Shown here in pieces: positions 28,834 to 37,406 of a stretch of DNA of 64,000 bases. Made by a program: the position numbers and the translations under genes. The DNA lies in contig JBBROS010000018.1 in assembly GCA_038229135.1 (NCBI GenBank), positions 1 through 64,000 of the forward strand. Direction: 5' to 3'. The stretch's first letter is position 1. Each line of letters opens with the position of its first letter. The notes under the pieces are model-generated. The model worked only from the letters and a program-made list of their open reading frames with translations, made no database searches and had not been told where the DNA came from. Source of the DNA: JBBROS01 sp038229135 (GTDB lineage Bacteria > Pseudomonadota > Alphaproteobacteria > Acetobacterales > Acetobacteraceae).

Positions 28834-28915
28834 GCGCCGCACCATACCGATTCGTTCAAAGCACTCCATCTCCTGCCGTGCCTCCCGCAACCCGGAACGC
28901 CTCGAAGGAACCCTC

Positions 28916-29500
28916 ATGCGCTTCCTGCACGACGAACGGACGGCCCTGTTCATCGATGGCGCGAACCTCTACTCCGCGTCGCGCAACCTCGGCTTCGACG
29001 TCGACTACCGAAACCTGCTGGAGTTCTTCCGCAGCCGGACCAACGTGGTCCGCGCCTATTACTACTCGGCACTGCTCGACACGGAAGAGTACTCCCCGCT
29101 CCGGCCCCTCACGGACTGGCTCGCCTACAACGGCTACAGCTTGGTGACGAAAACGGCCCGCGAGTTCACCGACGCCACCGGCCGCCGCCGCATCAAGGGC
29201 AACATGGACGTGGAGCTCGCCGTCGACATGCTCGAGCTCGCGCCGCACCTCGACCACGCCGTGCTGTTCAGCGGCGACAGCGATTTTCGGCGCCTGGTCG
29301 AGGCCGTGCAGCGCGGCGGCGTGCGCGTGACGGTGGTCAGCTCCGTCCGCACCCAGCCCGCCATGGCGGCCGACGAGCTGCGCCGCCAGGCGGACCAGTT
29401 CGTGGAGCTCGCCGACATCGCCCCCGAGTTCACCCGCCGCACCACCGAAATCCGCCGCCCGCGCCCGCCCGAGCCACTCGAGCCGCATGACCCAGCTTAG
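28916..29500 (+). CDS. NYN-domain (LabA/DUF88) protein
   Basis: It is a predicted PIN-like metal-dependent RNase of the NYN family. The 194-residue protein carries the acidic motifs FIDGANLY (about 13-20), GNMDVELAVDML and LFSGDSDFRRLV, which together form the expected active site. The ATG has GAAGGAA upstream. folK diverges on the other side and udgB overlaps its 3' end by 14 bp. Placement next to folK, rpoZ and rsh is frequent in alphaproteobacteria. Its RNA target is unknown. Confidence 0.9.
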   Translation: MRFLHDERTALFIDGANLYSASRNLGFDVDYRNLLEFFRSRTNVVRAYYYSALLDTEEYSPLRPLTDWLAYNGYSLVTKTAREFTDATGRRRIKGNMDVELAVDMLELAPHLDHAVLFSGDSDFRRLVEAVQRGGVRVTVVSSVRTQPAMAADELRRQADQFVELADIAPEFTRRTTEIRRPRPPEPLEPHDPA

Positions 29501-30146
29501 TCCGCTGGCCGAACCCGCGCCCGAACCTGCGCATGACTGCCCGCTCTGCCCCCGCCTCGTCGCCTACCGCCGCGCCAACCAGGAGGCCAACCCGGCCTGG
29601 TGGAACGCGCCCGTTCCCAGCCTAGGCCCGCAGGATGCCCCGCTCCTCATCGTCGGCATGGCCCCCGGCGTCCGCGGCGCCAACCGCACCGGCCGCCCGT
29701 TCACGGGCGACCACGCCGGGCTGTTGCTGTATTCGACGCTGCTGAAATTCGGTTTCGCCCGCGGCACCTACGACGCGCGCCCCGACGATGGCCTGGTGCT
29801 GACGGGCTGCCGCGTGGTCAACGCCGTCCGCTGCGTGCCGCCCGCCAACCTGCCCACCCCGCTCGAAACCCGCACCTGCAACGGCTTCCTGGCCGGCGAG
29901 ATCGCCGCCATGCCGAACCTCCGCGCGATCCTCTGCCTCGGCGGGCTCTCCCACGGCGCCACGCTGCGCGCCGCCGGCCTCGTGCCGAGCCGCCACAAAT
30001 TCCAGCACGGGAGCCGAATCCCGCTCCCCTCGGGGGCGGTGCTCGCCGACTGCTACCATGTGTCCCGCTACAACACGAACACGGGCGTCCTGACCCAGGA
30101 CATGTTCGAGGAGGTCGTCGGTGGCCTGCTAGCGCTAATGAGCTAA
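29487..30146 (+). CDS. Uracil-DNA glycosylase, family 5-like (UdgB)
   Basis: It is predicted to excise uracil and related bases from DNA. The 219-residue protein has paired cysteines CPLCPRL near residue 18 and the motif GMAPGVRGANRTGRPFTGD near residue 57, in which the usual catalytic Asp/Asn is absent as in family 5. The late motif is CYHVSRYNTNTG. The two N-terminal cysteines with later ones could bind an iron-sulfur cluster. It overlaps the NYN gene, so the two are likely co-expressed. Confidence 0.88.
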   Translation: MTQLSPLAEPAPEPAHDCPLCPRLVAYRRANQEANPAWWNAPVPSLGPQDAPLLIVGMAPGVRGANRTGRPFTGDHAGLLLYSTLLKFGFARGTYDARPDDGLVLTGCRVVNAVRCVPPANLPTPLETRTCNGFLAGEIAAMPNLRAILCLGGLSHGATLRAAGLVPSRHKFQHGSRIPLPSGAVLADCYHVSRYNTNTGVLTQDMFEEVVGGLLALMS

Positions 30147-30191
30147 CCGCGAACCGACTCTGGGCTCAGCTCGATCGAAAGATCGCCAGAC

Positions 30192-30219
30192 GCAAGCATG
30201 CACTACGAAATATGCTTGC
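30192..30219. promoter_or_regulatory. Inverted repeat O1 upstream of P63C gene
   Basis: GCAAGCAT and ATGCTTGC are arms of a perfect 8 bp inverted repeat with a 12 nt spacer, so like positions are 20 bp apart. The same arms with the same spacer recur 54 bp downstream. It may be an operator or a nucleic-acid-processing site. Confidence 0.7.
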
Positions 30220-30244
30220 AGATCGGCGGTCGACCAGGTTACCG

Positions 30245-30274
30245 TGCAAGCATCTGTAGGAGGATATGCTTGCA
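30245..30274 (+). promoter_or_regulatory. Inverted repeat O2 containing the P63C ribosome-binding site
   Basis: TGCAAGCAT and ATGCTTGCA form a perfect 9 bp inverted repeat. The 12 nt spacer holds AGGAGG, and the last A is the first base of the ATG. In RNA this is a stem-loop showing the Shine-Dalgarno sequence in its loop. In DNA it is a second copy of the O1 operator-like site. Confidence 0.75.
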
Positions 30275-31365
30275 TGTCAGACGATCAAGGAAGTGCCAAA
30301 GGAAGCGCAGGCGGGAGAGCACGAGCTCAAAAACTTCCACCCGAAAAGCGTGCGCTAATTGCCACTGAAGCGGCGCGAACTAGGTGGTCGCAGCATACGG
30401 CGCCGACCGAAGACATGCCGCGGGTTCTGGAAGGGTATTCAAATGTCCTCAACCTCGATGGCACGAAATTGCCGTGCGCCGTGGTGAGTGGTCCACGCGG
30501 CGTACAACGTGTCCTGAGCGAATCCGGGATTACTAAAGCCATTTTGGGTAGTCGGAGTGGCGCTTCAAAGCGCTTGAAGAGGGCAGCCTCTGGTGAGGGC
30601 GGAGTTTTACCACTCTTCGTTGCTCCGAGTCAGCTAGATGAGTTCATCACATACGACTTGCTCGTAGGCCCGTTGATGCCCATCGACTACGTGGATGGAG
30701 AAAGAGTAGTCAGGGGCTACGACTCCTCTGTCCTCGTAGCCGTTTGCGGCGTGTGGCTCAAGGCACGGGCGAAGGGCAAGCTTCAAAAGCAGCAACTCGC
30801 AAAGGCTCAGAACGCTGAACATCTGACGCTCGCACTTGCAGACCTCGGTATCGTTGCCTTAATCGACGAAGCTACCGGCTACCAAGATGATCGAGCACGC
30901 GATGCACTCGCAAAAATATTCGTCACATTCTTAGCGCGCGAGCGCCAGAAGTGGACGCTAACGTTTCCTCTGGACTTCTACCGGGAAATATATCGCCTAC
31001 GGGGGTGGAAGTTTGAACCGTGGAACACAAAACGCCCTAGCGTAATTGCAGCATGGACCGACGATTTCGTTTACAATAGACTAGCGCCGGCACTCACTGA
31101 AGAACTTAGAAATAAAAACCCTATCGCTGAGACTGGCCGTCGTTCGCATAAGCACCATCAGTGGTTCAACACTGATAAAGGCCACCCCAAATTAAAAGAG
31201 CATATATCCGGAGTTATTGCGCTCCTACGTGCAGCGGAGAACTGGCCAGCGTTTAAGCGAGGACTAGACCGAGCATACCCCAAGTTCGGTGAGACGATCT
31301 CCATGCCACTCACAGGTGGAGGGAACGCGTCGGTCAAGACTGCACTGGTCACAGACGTAGATTGA
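30274..31365 (+). CDS. P63C-domain protein (phage-type), likely acquired
   Basis: This 363-residue protein has a C-terminal P63C domain (about 203-300), seen in YQDDRARDALAKIF, FPLDFYREIYRLRGW, TDDFVYNRLAP and GRRSHKHHQWFNTDKGHPKL. The N-terminus has a small basic GGRARAQKLPPEKRALIATEAARTRW-type segment (about 13-38), found in several accessory families. P63C occurs in bacterial and phage proteins of unknown function. Base composition differs from every neighbour: many codons end in A or T. ATG 30274 has AGGAGG inside a hairpin loop; a GTG at 30244 is also in frame. It separates udgB from aspS with no integrase in sight. No function is proposed. Confidence 0.85.
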   Translation: MSDDQGSAKGSAGGRARAQKLPPEKRALIATEAARTRWSQHTAPTEDMPRVLEGYSNVLNLDGTKLPCAVVSGPRGVQRVLSESGITKAILGSRSGASKRLKRAASGEGGVLPLFVAPSQLDEFITYDLLVGPLMPIDYVDGERVVRGYDSSVLVAVCGVWLKARAKGKLQKQQLAKAQNAEHLTLALADLGIVALIDEATGYQDDRARDALAKIFVTFLARERQKWTLTFPLDFYREIYRLRGWKFEPWNTKRPSVIAAWTDDFVYNRLAPALTEELRNKNPIAETGRRSHKHHQWFNTDKGHPKLKEHISGVIALLRAAENWPAFKRGLDRAYPKFGETISMPLTGGGNASVKTALVTDVD

Positions 31366-31474
31366 ACTGTGATGAAGGTTTTTGAACAGCGAGTGCGAGT
31401 TCGCGATCGCCTCTTACTTGACACCTCGCCTCCCCACCGGCTTCTTCCCCCAACCTGAGACCAAGGACACCCCC

Positions 31475-33280
31475 ATGCACGCCTACCGCACCCACACCTG
31501 CGGCGCCCTCCGCGCGGCCGACGCCGGGCAGACGGCCCGCCTCTCGGGCTGGGTGCACTCGAAGCGCGACCATGGCGGCCTGCTGTTCGTGGACCTGCGG
31601 GACCATTACGGCATCACCCAATGCGTGCTCCCCGCCGGCACAGGCGGGTTCGACAGCGCAGACAGCCTTCGCGCCGAAAGCGTCATCACCGTGACGGGCC
31701 GCGTGGTCGATCGCAGCCAGGCCACCATCAACCCCCGCCTGCCCACGGGCGAGATCGAGCTGCAGGTGGCCGACCTCGTCGTGCAATCCGCCGCCGACGT
31801 GCTGCCCATGCAGGTGGCGGGCGACCAGACCTACCCGGAGGAGCTCCGCCTCCGCTACCGCTTCCTCGACCTGCGGCGGGAGAAGCTGCAGCGCAACATG
31901 ATCCTCCGCGCCCACATCATCGACAGCATCCGCCGCCGCATGATCGCGAGCGGCTTCAACGAGTTCCAGACCCCGATCCTCACCTCGAGCTCGCCCGAGG
32001 GGGCCCGGGACTTCCTCGTTCCCGCGCGCCTCCACCCCGGCAAGTTCTACGCGCTGCCCCAGGCCCCGCAGCAGTTCAAGCAGCTCTGCATGGTCGCCGG
32101 CTTCGACCGCTACTTTCAGATCGCCCCCTGCTTCCGGGATGAGGCCGGGCGCGCCGACCGCACGCTCATGTTTTACCAGCTCGACGTCGAGATGAGCTTC
32201 GTGACGCAGGAGGACGTTTTCGCGGCCATGGAGCCCGTGATGCAGGGCGTGTTCGCCGAGTTCGCCGCCGGGCGCGCCGTGGACAGCGCCCCCTTCCGCC
32301 GCATTCCCTATCGGGAGGCCATGCTGCGCTACGGCTCGGACAAGCCCGACCTGCGCAACCCGCTGCTGATCAGCGACGTCACGGAGCAGTTCGCCGGCTC
32401 CGGCTTCGGCCTGTTCGCCAAGATCGCCGCCGCCGGGGGCGTGGTGCGCGCCATCCCCGCCCCAGAAGCCGCCGCAAAGCCCCGCGGCTTCTTCGACAAG
32501 CTCAACGACTGGGCCCGCGCGGAAGGCGCCGGCGGCCTGGGATACATCGCGTGGGACGACGGCGGCGCGAAAGGCCCCATCGCCAAGAACCTGGAGCCGG
32601 AGCGCGTGGAGGCCATCCGCACCGCCTGCAACCTCCAGCCCGGCGATGCCGTGTTCTTCGCCGCGGGCAAGCCCGACGAAGCGCCCAAGTTTGCAGGCAG
32701 CGTCCGCACCCGCATCGCGCAGGAGCTCGACCTCGGGGAGAAGAACGCGTTCCGGTTCTGCTGGATCGTCGACTTCCCCATGTACGAGATGAACGAGGAC
32801 ACGAAGCAGATCGACTTCAGCCACAACCCGTTCAGCATGCCCGCAGGCGAGCTCGAGGCCCTGAACACGCAGGACCCGCTGAGCATCCCCGCCTACCAGT
32901 ACGACATCGTCTGCAACGGCTACGAGATGAGCAGCGGCGCCATCCGCAACCATAAGGCCGAGATCATGCTCCGCGCCTTCGAGATCGCCGGCTACCCGGC
33001 GAGCACGGTGGAGGAGCGCTTCGGCGGCATGCTCAACGCCTTCCGCTACGGCGCCCCTCCGCACGGCGGCATGGCGGCCGGCATCGACCGGATCGTGATG
33101 CTGCTCGCCGACGAGCCGAACCTGCGCGAGGTCAACCTCTTCCCCATGAACCAGCAAGGCGAGGACCTCATGATGGGCGCCCCCGGCACCGTGGAGCCCG
33201 AGCGCCTGCGCGAGCTGCACATCGGCGTGGTGCTGCCGCCGCCCAAGCCAGTCATCGTCCCAAGCATCGCCAAAGCCTGA
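31475..33280 (+). CDS. aspS: Aspartyl-tRNA synthetase
   Basis: It charges tRNA-Asp, and in organisms lacking AsnRS often tRNA-Asn too. The 601-residue class II enzyme has an N-terminal anticodon-binding OB fold (LSGWVHSKRDHGGLLFVDLRD), motif 2 FRDEAGRADR and a bacterial GAD insertion (about 290-420). Motif 3 is GMAAGIDRIVMLL. ATG 31475 gives the usual MHAYRTHTCG start; an in-frame upstream extension has no family match. Confidence 0.98.
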   Translation: MHAYRTHTCGALRAADAGQTARLSGWVHSKRDHGGLLFVDLRDHYGITQCVLPAGTGGFDSADSLRAESVITVTGRVVDRSQATINPRLPTGEIELQVADLVVQSAADVLPMQVAGDQTYPEELRLRYRFLDLRREKLQRNMILRAHIIDSIRRRMIASGFNEFQTPILTSSSPEGARDFLVPARLHPGKFYALPQAPQQFKQLCMVAGFDRYFQIAPCFRDEAGRADRTLMFYQLDVEMSFVTQEDVFAAMEPVMQGVFAEFAAGRAVDSAPFRRIPYREAMLRYGSDKPDLRNPLLISDVTEQFAGSGFGLFAKIAAAGGVVRAIPAPEAAAKPRGFFDKLNDWARAEGAGGLGYIAWDDGGAKGPIAKNLEPERVEAIRTACNLQPGDAVFFAAGKPDEAPKFAGSVRTRIAQELDLGEKNAFRFCWIVDFPMYEMNEDTKQIDFSHNPFSMPAGELEALNTQDPLSIPAYQYDIVCNGYEMSSGAIRNHKAEIMLRAFEIAGYPASTVEERFGGMLNAFRYGAPPHGGMAAGIDRIVMLLADEPNLREVNLFPMNQQGEDLMMGAPGTVEPERLRELHIGVVLPPPKPVIVPSIAKA

Positions 33281-33341
33281 CACTGGTGCGCCCGGCCCGG
33301 CGCCCTTATGTGAATGCCGTCGCTCAACCGGAGACCCCCGC

Positions 33342-34184
33342 ATGCGCCTGCGCCCGCTCGCCCCTACCCTGGCGCTCTGTCTCCTTGCCGCGCCCGCCCT
33401 CGCCCCCGCGGCGTTCGCGGCCGACCGCACGCCGCCCGCCGCGCACCGGGCCCTCTACGAGCTGAAGCTCGAGACCGTCCGCGGCGGCGACGTAAGCTCG
33501 GCCACCGGCACCATGGCCTTCGAGGTGGCCGATGCCTGCGAGGCCTGGGCTTCCCGCCAACGCCTCACGCTCAACATCACCAACCGCGACGGCCAGGACA
33601 TCGAGATGGTGAGCGACTACGCCACCCTCGAGAGCAAGGACGGCCTGACCATGCGGTTCCGCATGCGCCAGACCACCGAGACGGCCGTGACCGAGCAGGT
33701 TGAGGGCGAGGCCAGCTTCACCGCCCCGGGCGAGGCCGGAACCATCCACTACACGCTGCCCGAGGAAAAGACGGTCGAGATGCCAAAGGGCACCGTCTTC
33801 CCGATGGCCCATACCGAGATGATCCTGGACGCCGCCGCTTCGGGCAAGAAGTTCGTCAGCATCCCCATCTTCGACGGCACCGGCCGTACCGGCACGCAGG
33901 ACAGTTCGGTCGCCATCATCGCCTGGCAGCCCGCAGGCAGCGCCAAGCCCGGGACGGACGCCGCGAAGTCCGCGCTCGACCCGCTGCCCTCCGGCCGCGT
34001 CCGCATCGCCTTCTACGACCGCTCCCCCTCGCAGTCGAAGGACAAGGTCGCAGGCTCCCCCGACTACGAGGTAGGCATGCGCTACTGGGCCAACGGCGTG
34101 GCCGACGACCTGCACATGGACTTCTCCGACTTCGTCATGCAGGGCCGCCTCAAGGAGTTCTCCCTTCTGAAGCCGGGCTGCTGA
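33342..34184 (+). CDS. EipB-family (DUF1849) periplasmic envelope protein
   Basis: EipB of Brucella is a secreted beta-spiral protein needed for envelope integrity. This 280-residue protein has a signal peptide ending AAFAAD and conserved blocks HRALYELKLE, GTMAFEVADACEAWASRQRL and a C-terminal DFVMQGRLKEF. Mature cysteines are Cys66 and Cys280, matching the two that form the family's disulfide. It stands alone between aspS and a dispersed repeat. Confidence 0.9.
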   Translation: MRLRPLAPTLALCLLAAPALAPAAFAADRTPPAAHRALYELKLETVRGGDVSSATGTMAFEVADACEAWASRQRLTLNITNRDGQDIEMVSDYATLESKDGLTMRFRMRQTTETAVTEQVEGEASFTAPGEAGTIHYTLPEEKTVEMPKGTVFPMAHTEMILDAAASGKKFVSIPIFDGTGRTGTQDSSVAIIAWQPAGSAKPGTDAAKSALDPLPSGRVRIAFYDRSPSQSKDKVAGSPDYEVGMRYWANGVADDLHMDFSDFVMQGRLKEFSLLKPGC

Positions 34185-34211
34185 TGAACGCTCGTCACCG
34201 TCGCCGTAACC

Positions 34212-34299
34212 GTCATCGCGAGCGAAGCGTGGCGACCCAGGGGCCGGCAAGACTACATCGCGTAGCCACGGATCGCGCCGCTATCGGCTTGCGATGATG
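34212..34299. repeat. Dispersed inverted repeat, copy B3
   Basis: It runs from GTCATCGCGAGCGAAGCG to CGGCTTGCGATGATGG, with GTGGCGACCCAGGGG facing TAGCCACGGATCGC inside. It lies immediately before the SDR gene, whose other side is flanked by copy B4. Confidence 0.8.
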
Positions 34300-34325
34300 G
34301 AGCTAAGCGGCCTGGGCCACCCTGC

Positions 34326-35213
34326 ATGAAGAGCCTTGCCATCGTCACCGGCGCCACCGGCGGCCTCGGCTGGCATACGGCCCTCGGCCTCGCCCGGGCC
34401 GGCCACGAGGTCCTGCTGACGGGCCGTGACGAAACCCGGGGCGCCGCCGCCCTGGCGAGGCTCCAGGCGGAAGGCGCCCCGGGCATCCAGGATTGCCGCT
34501 TCGCCCTGCTCGACGTCGCGAGCCTCGCCAGCGTCCGCGCCTTCGCCGCCAGCATCGACCGGCCCGTCGGCGTCCTGGTCAACAACGCCGGCGTCATGGC
34601 CCTGCCCCGGCGGGAGCTGACCGTCGACGGCTTCGAGCGCCAGTTCGGCACCAACCACCTCGGCCACTTCGCCCTCGTCGCCGCCCTGCTCGACCGGCTT
34701 GTCGGCGGACGCGTCGTGGCCGTCAGCTCCGTCGCCCACCGCCGCGGCCGCATCGCCATCGACGACCTGAACGCCGAGCGCCGCTACGACCCCTGGGCCG
34801 CCTACGCGCAGAGCAAGCTCGCCAACCTGATGTTCGCGCTCGAACTGCAGAGCCGCAGCACCGCCGGCGGTTGGGGTATTCATGCCCTAGCCGCCCACCC
34901 CGGCTGGTCGGCAACCGAGATCATCACCAACGGCATGGGTGCCAAGGACCCCGGCCTCAAGGAGCGCCTCCTCCAGGCCGCCTTCAGCGCCGCCGGACAG
35001 TCCGCCGCCAACGGCGCACGCCCGCTGATCCTCGCCGCCATCGACTCCGGTGCCCTCGCCAGCCCCTACTGGGGCCCCTGCTGCTGGGGCGAAACCCGCG
35101 GCCGCCCCGCCCCCGCCCGCATCGAGATGCACGCCCGCGACGGCGCCATGCGCACCCGATTGTGGGACGCCTCGGAGGCTCTTACCGGCGCGTCCTACCC
35201 GGCCCTGCCGTAA
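34326..35213 (+). CDS. Short-chain dehydrogenase, retinol-dehydrogenase-like
   Basis: It is an NAD(P)-dependent oxidoreductase of unknown substrate. The 295-residue Rossmann protein has TGATGGLG (8-15), NNAG (86-89), the catalytic Ser near 134, and Tyr160 and Lys164 in YAQSK. The overall layout, with HLGHFALVAALL and a C-terminal extension, resembles the RDH/WW-domain oxidoreductase branch. Dispersed inverted repeats bound the gene on both sides (B3 and B4). Confidence 0.9.
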   Translation: MKSLAIVTGATGGLGWHTALGLARAGHEVLLTGRDETRGAAALARLQAEGAPGIQDCRFALLDVASLASVRAFAASIDRPVGVLVNNAGVMALPRRELTVDGFERQFGTNHLGHFALVAALLDRLVGGRVVAVSSVAHRRGRIAIDDLNAERRYDPWAAYAQSKLANLMFALELQSRSTAGGWGIHALAAHPGWSATEIITNGMGAKDPGLKERLLQAAFSAAGQSAANGARPLILAAIDSGALASPYWGPCCWGETRGRPAPARIEMHARDGAMRTRLWDASEALTGASYPALP

Positions 35214-35234
35214 CAGGGCCGACCGCCACCCCAC

Positions 35235-35323
35235 GTCATCGCGAGCGCCGTGGCGATCCAGGGCTGCCCGAGCTGGCCTCCGCCGCCCCTGGATCGCCAC
35301 TGCCCAAGCCGGTCTTGTGATGC
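35235..35323. repeat. Dispersed inverted repeat, copy B4
   Basis: It runs from GTCATCGCGAGC to GGTCTTGTGATGC, with the inner arm GTGGCGATCCAGGG pairing with CCCTGGATCGCCAC. It lies between the convergent SDR and SMP-30 genes. Confidence 0.8.
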
Positions 35324-35327
35324 CAGG

Positions 35328-36269
35328 CTACCCTCCAGCCGCCCCCCGCGTGTTCACATACAGCGAGTAGACCGACTGGCTGGCGGCCATGAACAGCCGG
35401 TTCCGCCGCCGCCCGCCGAAACATACGTTCGCGCATCGCTCCGGAAGCTGGATTCGCCCGATCGGCTCGCCCGCCGGGTTGAACACCATCACCCCGTCCA
35501 ACTCGGGCCTGCCCATGCCCCACCCGCACCACAGGTTGCCGTCCTCGTCCACGCGGAACCCGTCCGGCGTGCCCTCCGGCCCGGCGTCGATCAGCATCCG
35601 CCCGTTCGCCAGACGCACGCCATCCACCACATCGTAGGCCCAGACCTGCCGCGGCCGCGCCCGGCTCGCCACCGCATACAGCACCCGTTCGTCCGGGGAA
35701 AACGCGAGCCCGTTCGGCCCTGGCAGCTCCCCTTCCACCACCGTCGCCTCGCCCGAGGCCGGGTCCAGCCGGTAGATTCGCGCCGGCAGCTCCTGCTCGG
35801 CCCGGTTGCCCTCGTAGTCGCTCAGCAGCCCGAAGGGCGGGTCGGTGAACCAGATGCTTCCGTCGGACTTTACCACCACGTCGTTCGGCGAGTTCAGCCG
35901 CTTGCCCTCGAAGCCGTCGATCAAGGTCGTGATCGTCCCGTCGTATTCCGTCCGCACCACCCGCCGGCCGCCATGCTCGCAAGTGATCAGCCGGCCCTCC
36001 CGGTCCCGCGTGTTGCCGTTCGCATAGCCGCTCGGCCGCCGGAACACGCTGACCTCGCCCGTCTCCTCGCACCATTTCAGGATGCGCTGGTTCGGGATGT
36101 CGCTCACCAGCAGATGCCGCGCATCCCCGAACCACACCGGCCCCTCCGCCCAGCGCAGCCCGGTGAACAGCCGCTCGACCGCCCCAAGCATGATCCGATA
36201 TTGCGCGAAGCTCGGGTGCAGGACGTGTATGGCCGGGTCCGGATAGAAGGTCGCTGGCTGCCAGGTCAT
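35328..36269 (-). CDS. SMP-30/gluconolactonase-family lactonase
   Basis: It is a predicted metal-dependent sugar lactonase with a six-bladed beta-propeller fold. Expected metal ligands are visible: Glu in LRWAEGPVWF, Asn in NSPNDVVVKSDG and the late GPNGLAFSPDERVLY and DGFRVDEDGNLW blocks. It has 313 residues. ATG 36269 is favoured because GAGG lies 9 bp upstream; an ATG three codons earlier abuts that same GAGG. The specific substrate cannot be told from sequence. Confidence 0.9.
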   Translation of the reverse strand: MTWQPATFYPDPAIHVLHPSFAQYRIMLGAVERLFTGLRWAEGPVWFGDARHLLVSDIPNQRILKWCEETGEVSVFRRPSGYANGNTRDREGRLITCEHGGRRVVRTEYDGTITTLIDGFEGKRLNSPNDVVVKSDGSIWFTDPPFGLLSDYEGNRAEQELPARIYRLDPASGEATVVEGELPGPNGLAFSPDERVLYAVASRARPRQVWAYDVVDGVRLANGRMLIDAGPEGTPDGFRVDEDGNLWCGWGMGRPELDGVMVFNPAGEPIGRIQLPERCANVCFGGRRRNRLFMAASQSVYSLYVNTRGAAGG

Positions 36270-36346
36270 CTTGTGCATCCTCGAGAGAGAGCCCGACGGT
36301 AGCCGCACCCGCTTGCAATCGCCAAAGCCCACAGGATGATGCGCCC

Positions 36347-36703
36347 ATGGACACCGAACCCGCCCCCCCGCTCGCCACCATGGCCGACTTCGACCGCATC
36401 GACATCCGTGTCGGCACGGTGGTGGACGCCCAGCCCTTCCCCGAAGCCCGCAAGCCCGCCATCAAGCTCTGGATCGATTTCGGCCCCGTCCTCGGCACCA
36501 GGCGCTCCTCCGCCCAGATCACCACGCATTACACCCCCGCGGACCTCGTGGGCCGCCAGGTCTGCGCCGTGGTCAACTTCCCGCCGCGCCAGATCGGCAA
36601 GTTCGTGAGCGAAGTCCTCACCCTCGGCATGCCCGGCGAGCACGGCAGCGTCGTCCTGATACGCCCCGACATGCGCGTGGACAACGGCGGGCGCCTGTTC
36701 TGA
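36347..36703 (+). CDS. csaA: tRNA-binding domain protein CsaA
   Basis: It is a homodimeric EMAP/TRBD OB-fold protein described as a secretion-related chaperone that binds tRNA. The 118-residue protein carries DFDRIDIRVGTVVDAQPFPEARKPA in overlapping blocks, SSAQITTHYTP and VVNFPPRQIGKFVSEVL, all family landmarks. Its stop TGA shares one base with the next ATG, so the phosphoribosyltransferase gene is likely in the same transcript. Confidence 0.93.
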   Translation: MDTEPAPPLATMADFDRIDIRVGTVVDAQPFPEARKPAIKLWIDFGPVLGTRRSSAQITTHYTPADLVGRQVCAVVNFPPRQIGKFVSEVLTLGMPGEHGSVVLIRPDMRVDNGGRLF

Positions 36704-37197
36704 TGCGGGCCCCAACGCCCGCCCCCAAGCCGGCTTACGCGACCGTCACCTGGGACCAGCTGCACCGCGACGCCCGCACGCTCGCCACGGCGCTGATGCC
36801 CCGCGCCCCCTTCGCAGGCCTCGTCGCCATCAGCCGCGGCGGCCTCGTGCCCGCCGCTATCGTGGCGCGCGAGCTCGAATGCCGCATGGTCGAGAGCCTC
36901 TGCATCCACACCTACGACGAGGAGCACCAGCTAGAGCCCCAACTCCTGAAGGCCGCCACCGCCGCCGGCGACGGCACGGGCTGGCTCGTCGTCGACGACC
37001 TCGTCGACAGCGGCACCACCGCCCGCATGGCCCGCCGCCTGCTGCCGCACGCCCACTTCGCCTGCCTCTACGCGAAGCCGGCCGGCCTGCCCTGCACGGA
37101 CACCTACGTCCTCGAAGTCCCGCAGGACACCTGGATCCTGTTCCCCTGGGACACCGCCCCCCTCTTCGTGCCGCCCATCGCCCGCGCCACACCCTGA
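36703..37197 (+). CDS. gpt: Xanthine(-guanine) phosphoribosyltransferase
   Basis: It salvages xanthine and guanine to XMP and GMP using PRPP. The 164-residue protein has VAISRGGLVPAAIVAREL and the PRPP motif WLVVDDLVDSGTTARM near residue 97, then YVLEVPQDTWILFPWDTAP, which is typical of the Gpt branch. Its start overlaps the csaA stop by one base. Confidence 0.92.
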   Translation: MRAPTPAPKPAYATVTWDQLHRDARTLATALMPRAPFAGLVAISRGGLVPAAIVARELECRMVESLCIHTYDEEHQLEPQLLKAATAAGDGTGWLVVDDLVDSGTTARMARRLLPHAHFACLYAKPAGLPCTDTYVLEVPQDTWILFPWDTAPLFVPPIARATP

Positions 37198-37246
37198 ACC
37201 CTCTTGCACCCGCCTCCCCCGGGCGCTATCACGCCGCCTCTGCGTA

Positions 37247-37323
37247 GCGCCCGTAGCTCAATTGGATAGAGCACCAGACTACGAATCTGGGGGTTGGAAG
37301 TTCGAGTCTTTCCGGGCGCGCCA
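37247..37323 (+). tRNA. tRNA-Arg (anticodon ACG)
   Basis: A full cloverleaf of 77 nt including encoded CCA. The acceptor stem is GCGCCCG/CGGGCGC, the anticodon arm CCAGACTACGAATCTGG has anticodon ACG, and the T arm contains GTTCGAGTC. The A at the wobble position would be edited to inosine to read CGU, CGC and CGA. Confidence 0.97.
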
Positions 37324-37406
37324 GTTGCCGATTTTGAGAGGCCCTGCCGTCGAGGGAACCGTGTTGCCGCGGGTTGCCAGTGCATCCGCCGCGTCGCGGG
37401 CGTCGC

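Noticed and set aside
31349..33430. Very long open frame antisense to aspS, about 690 codons
   Set aside because: It is the complement of a strongly coding, high-GC gene. Stop-free antisense frames are expected at this base composition, and the product has no recognisable family.
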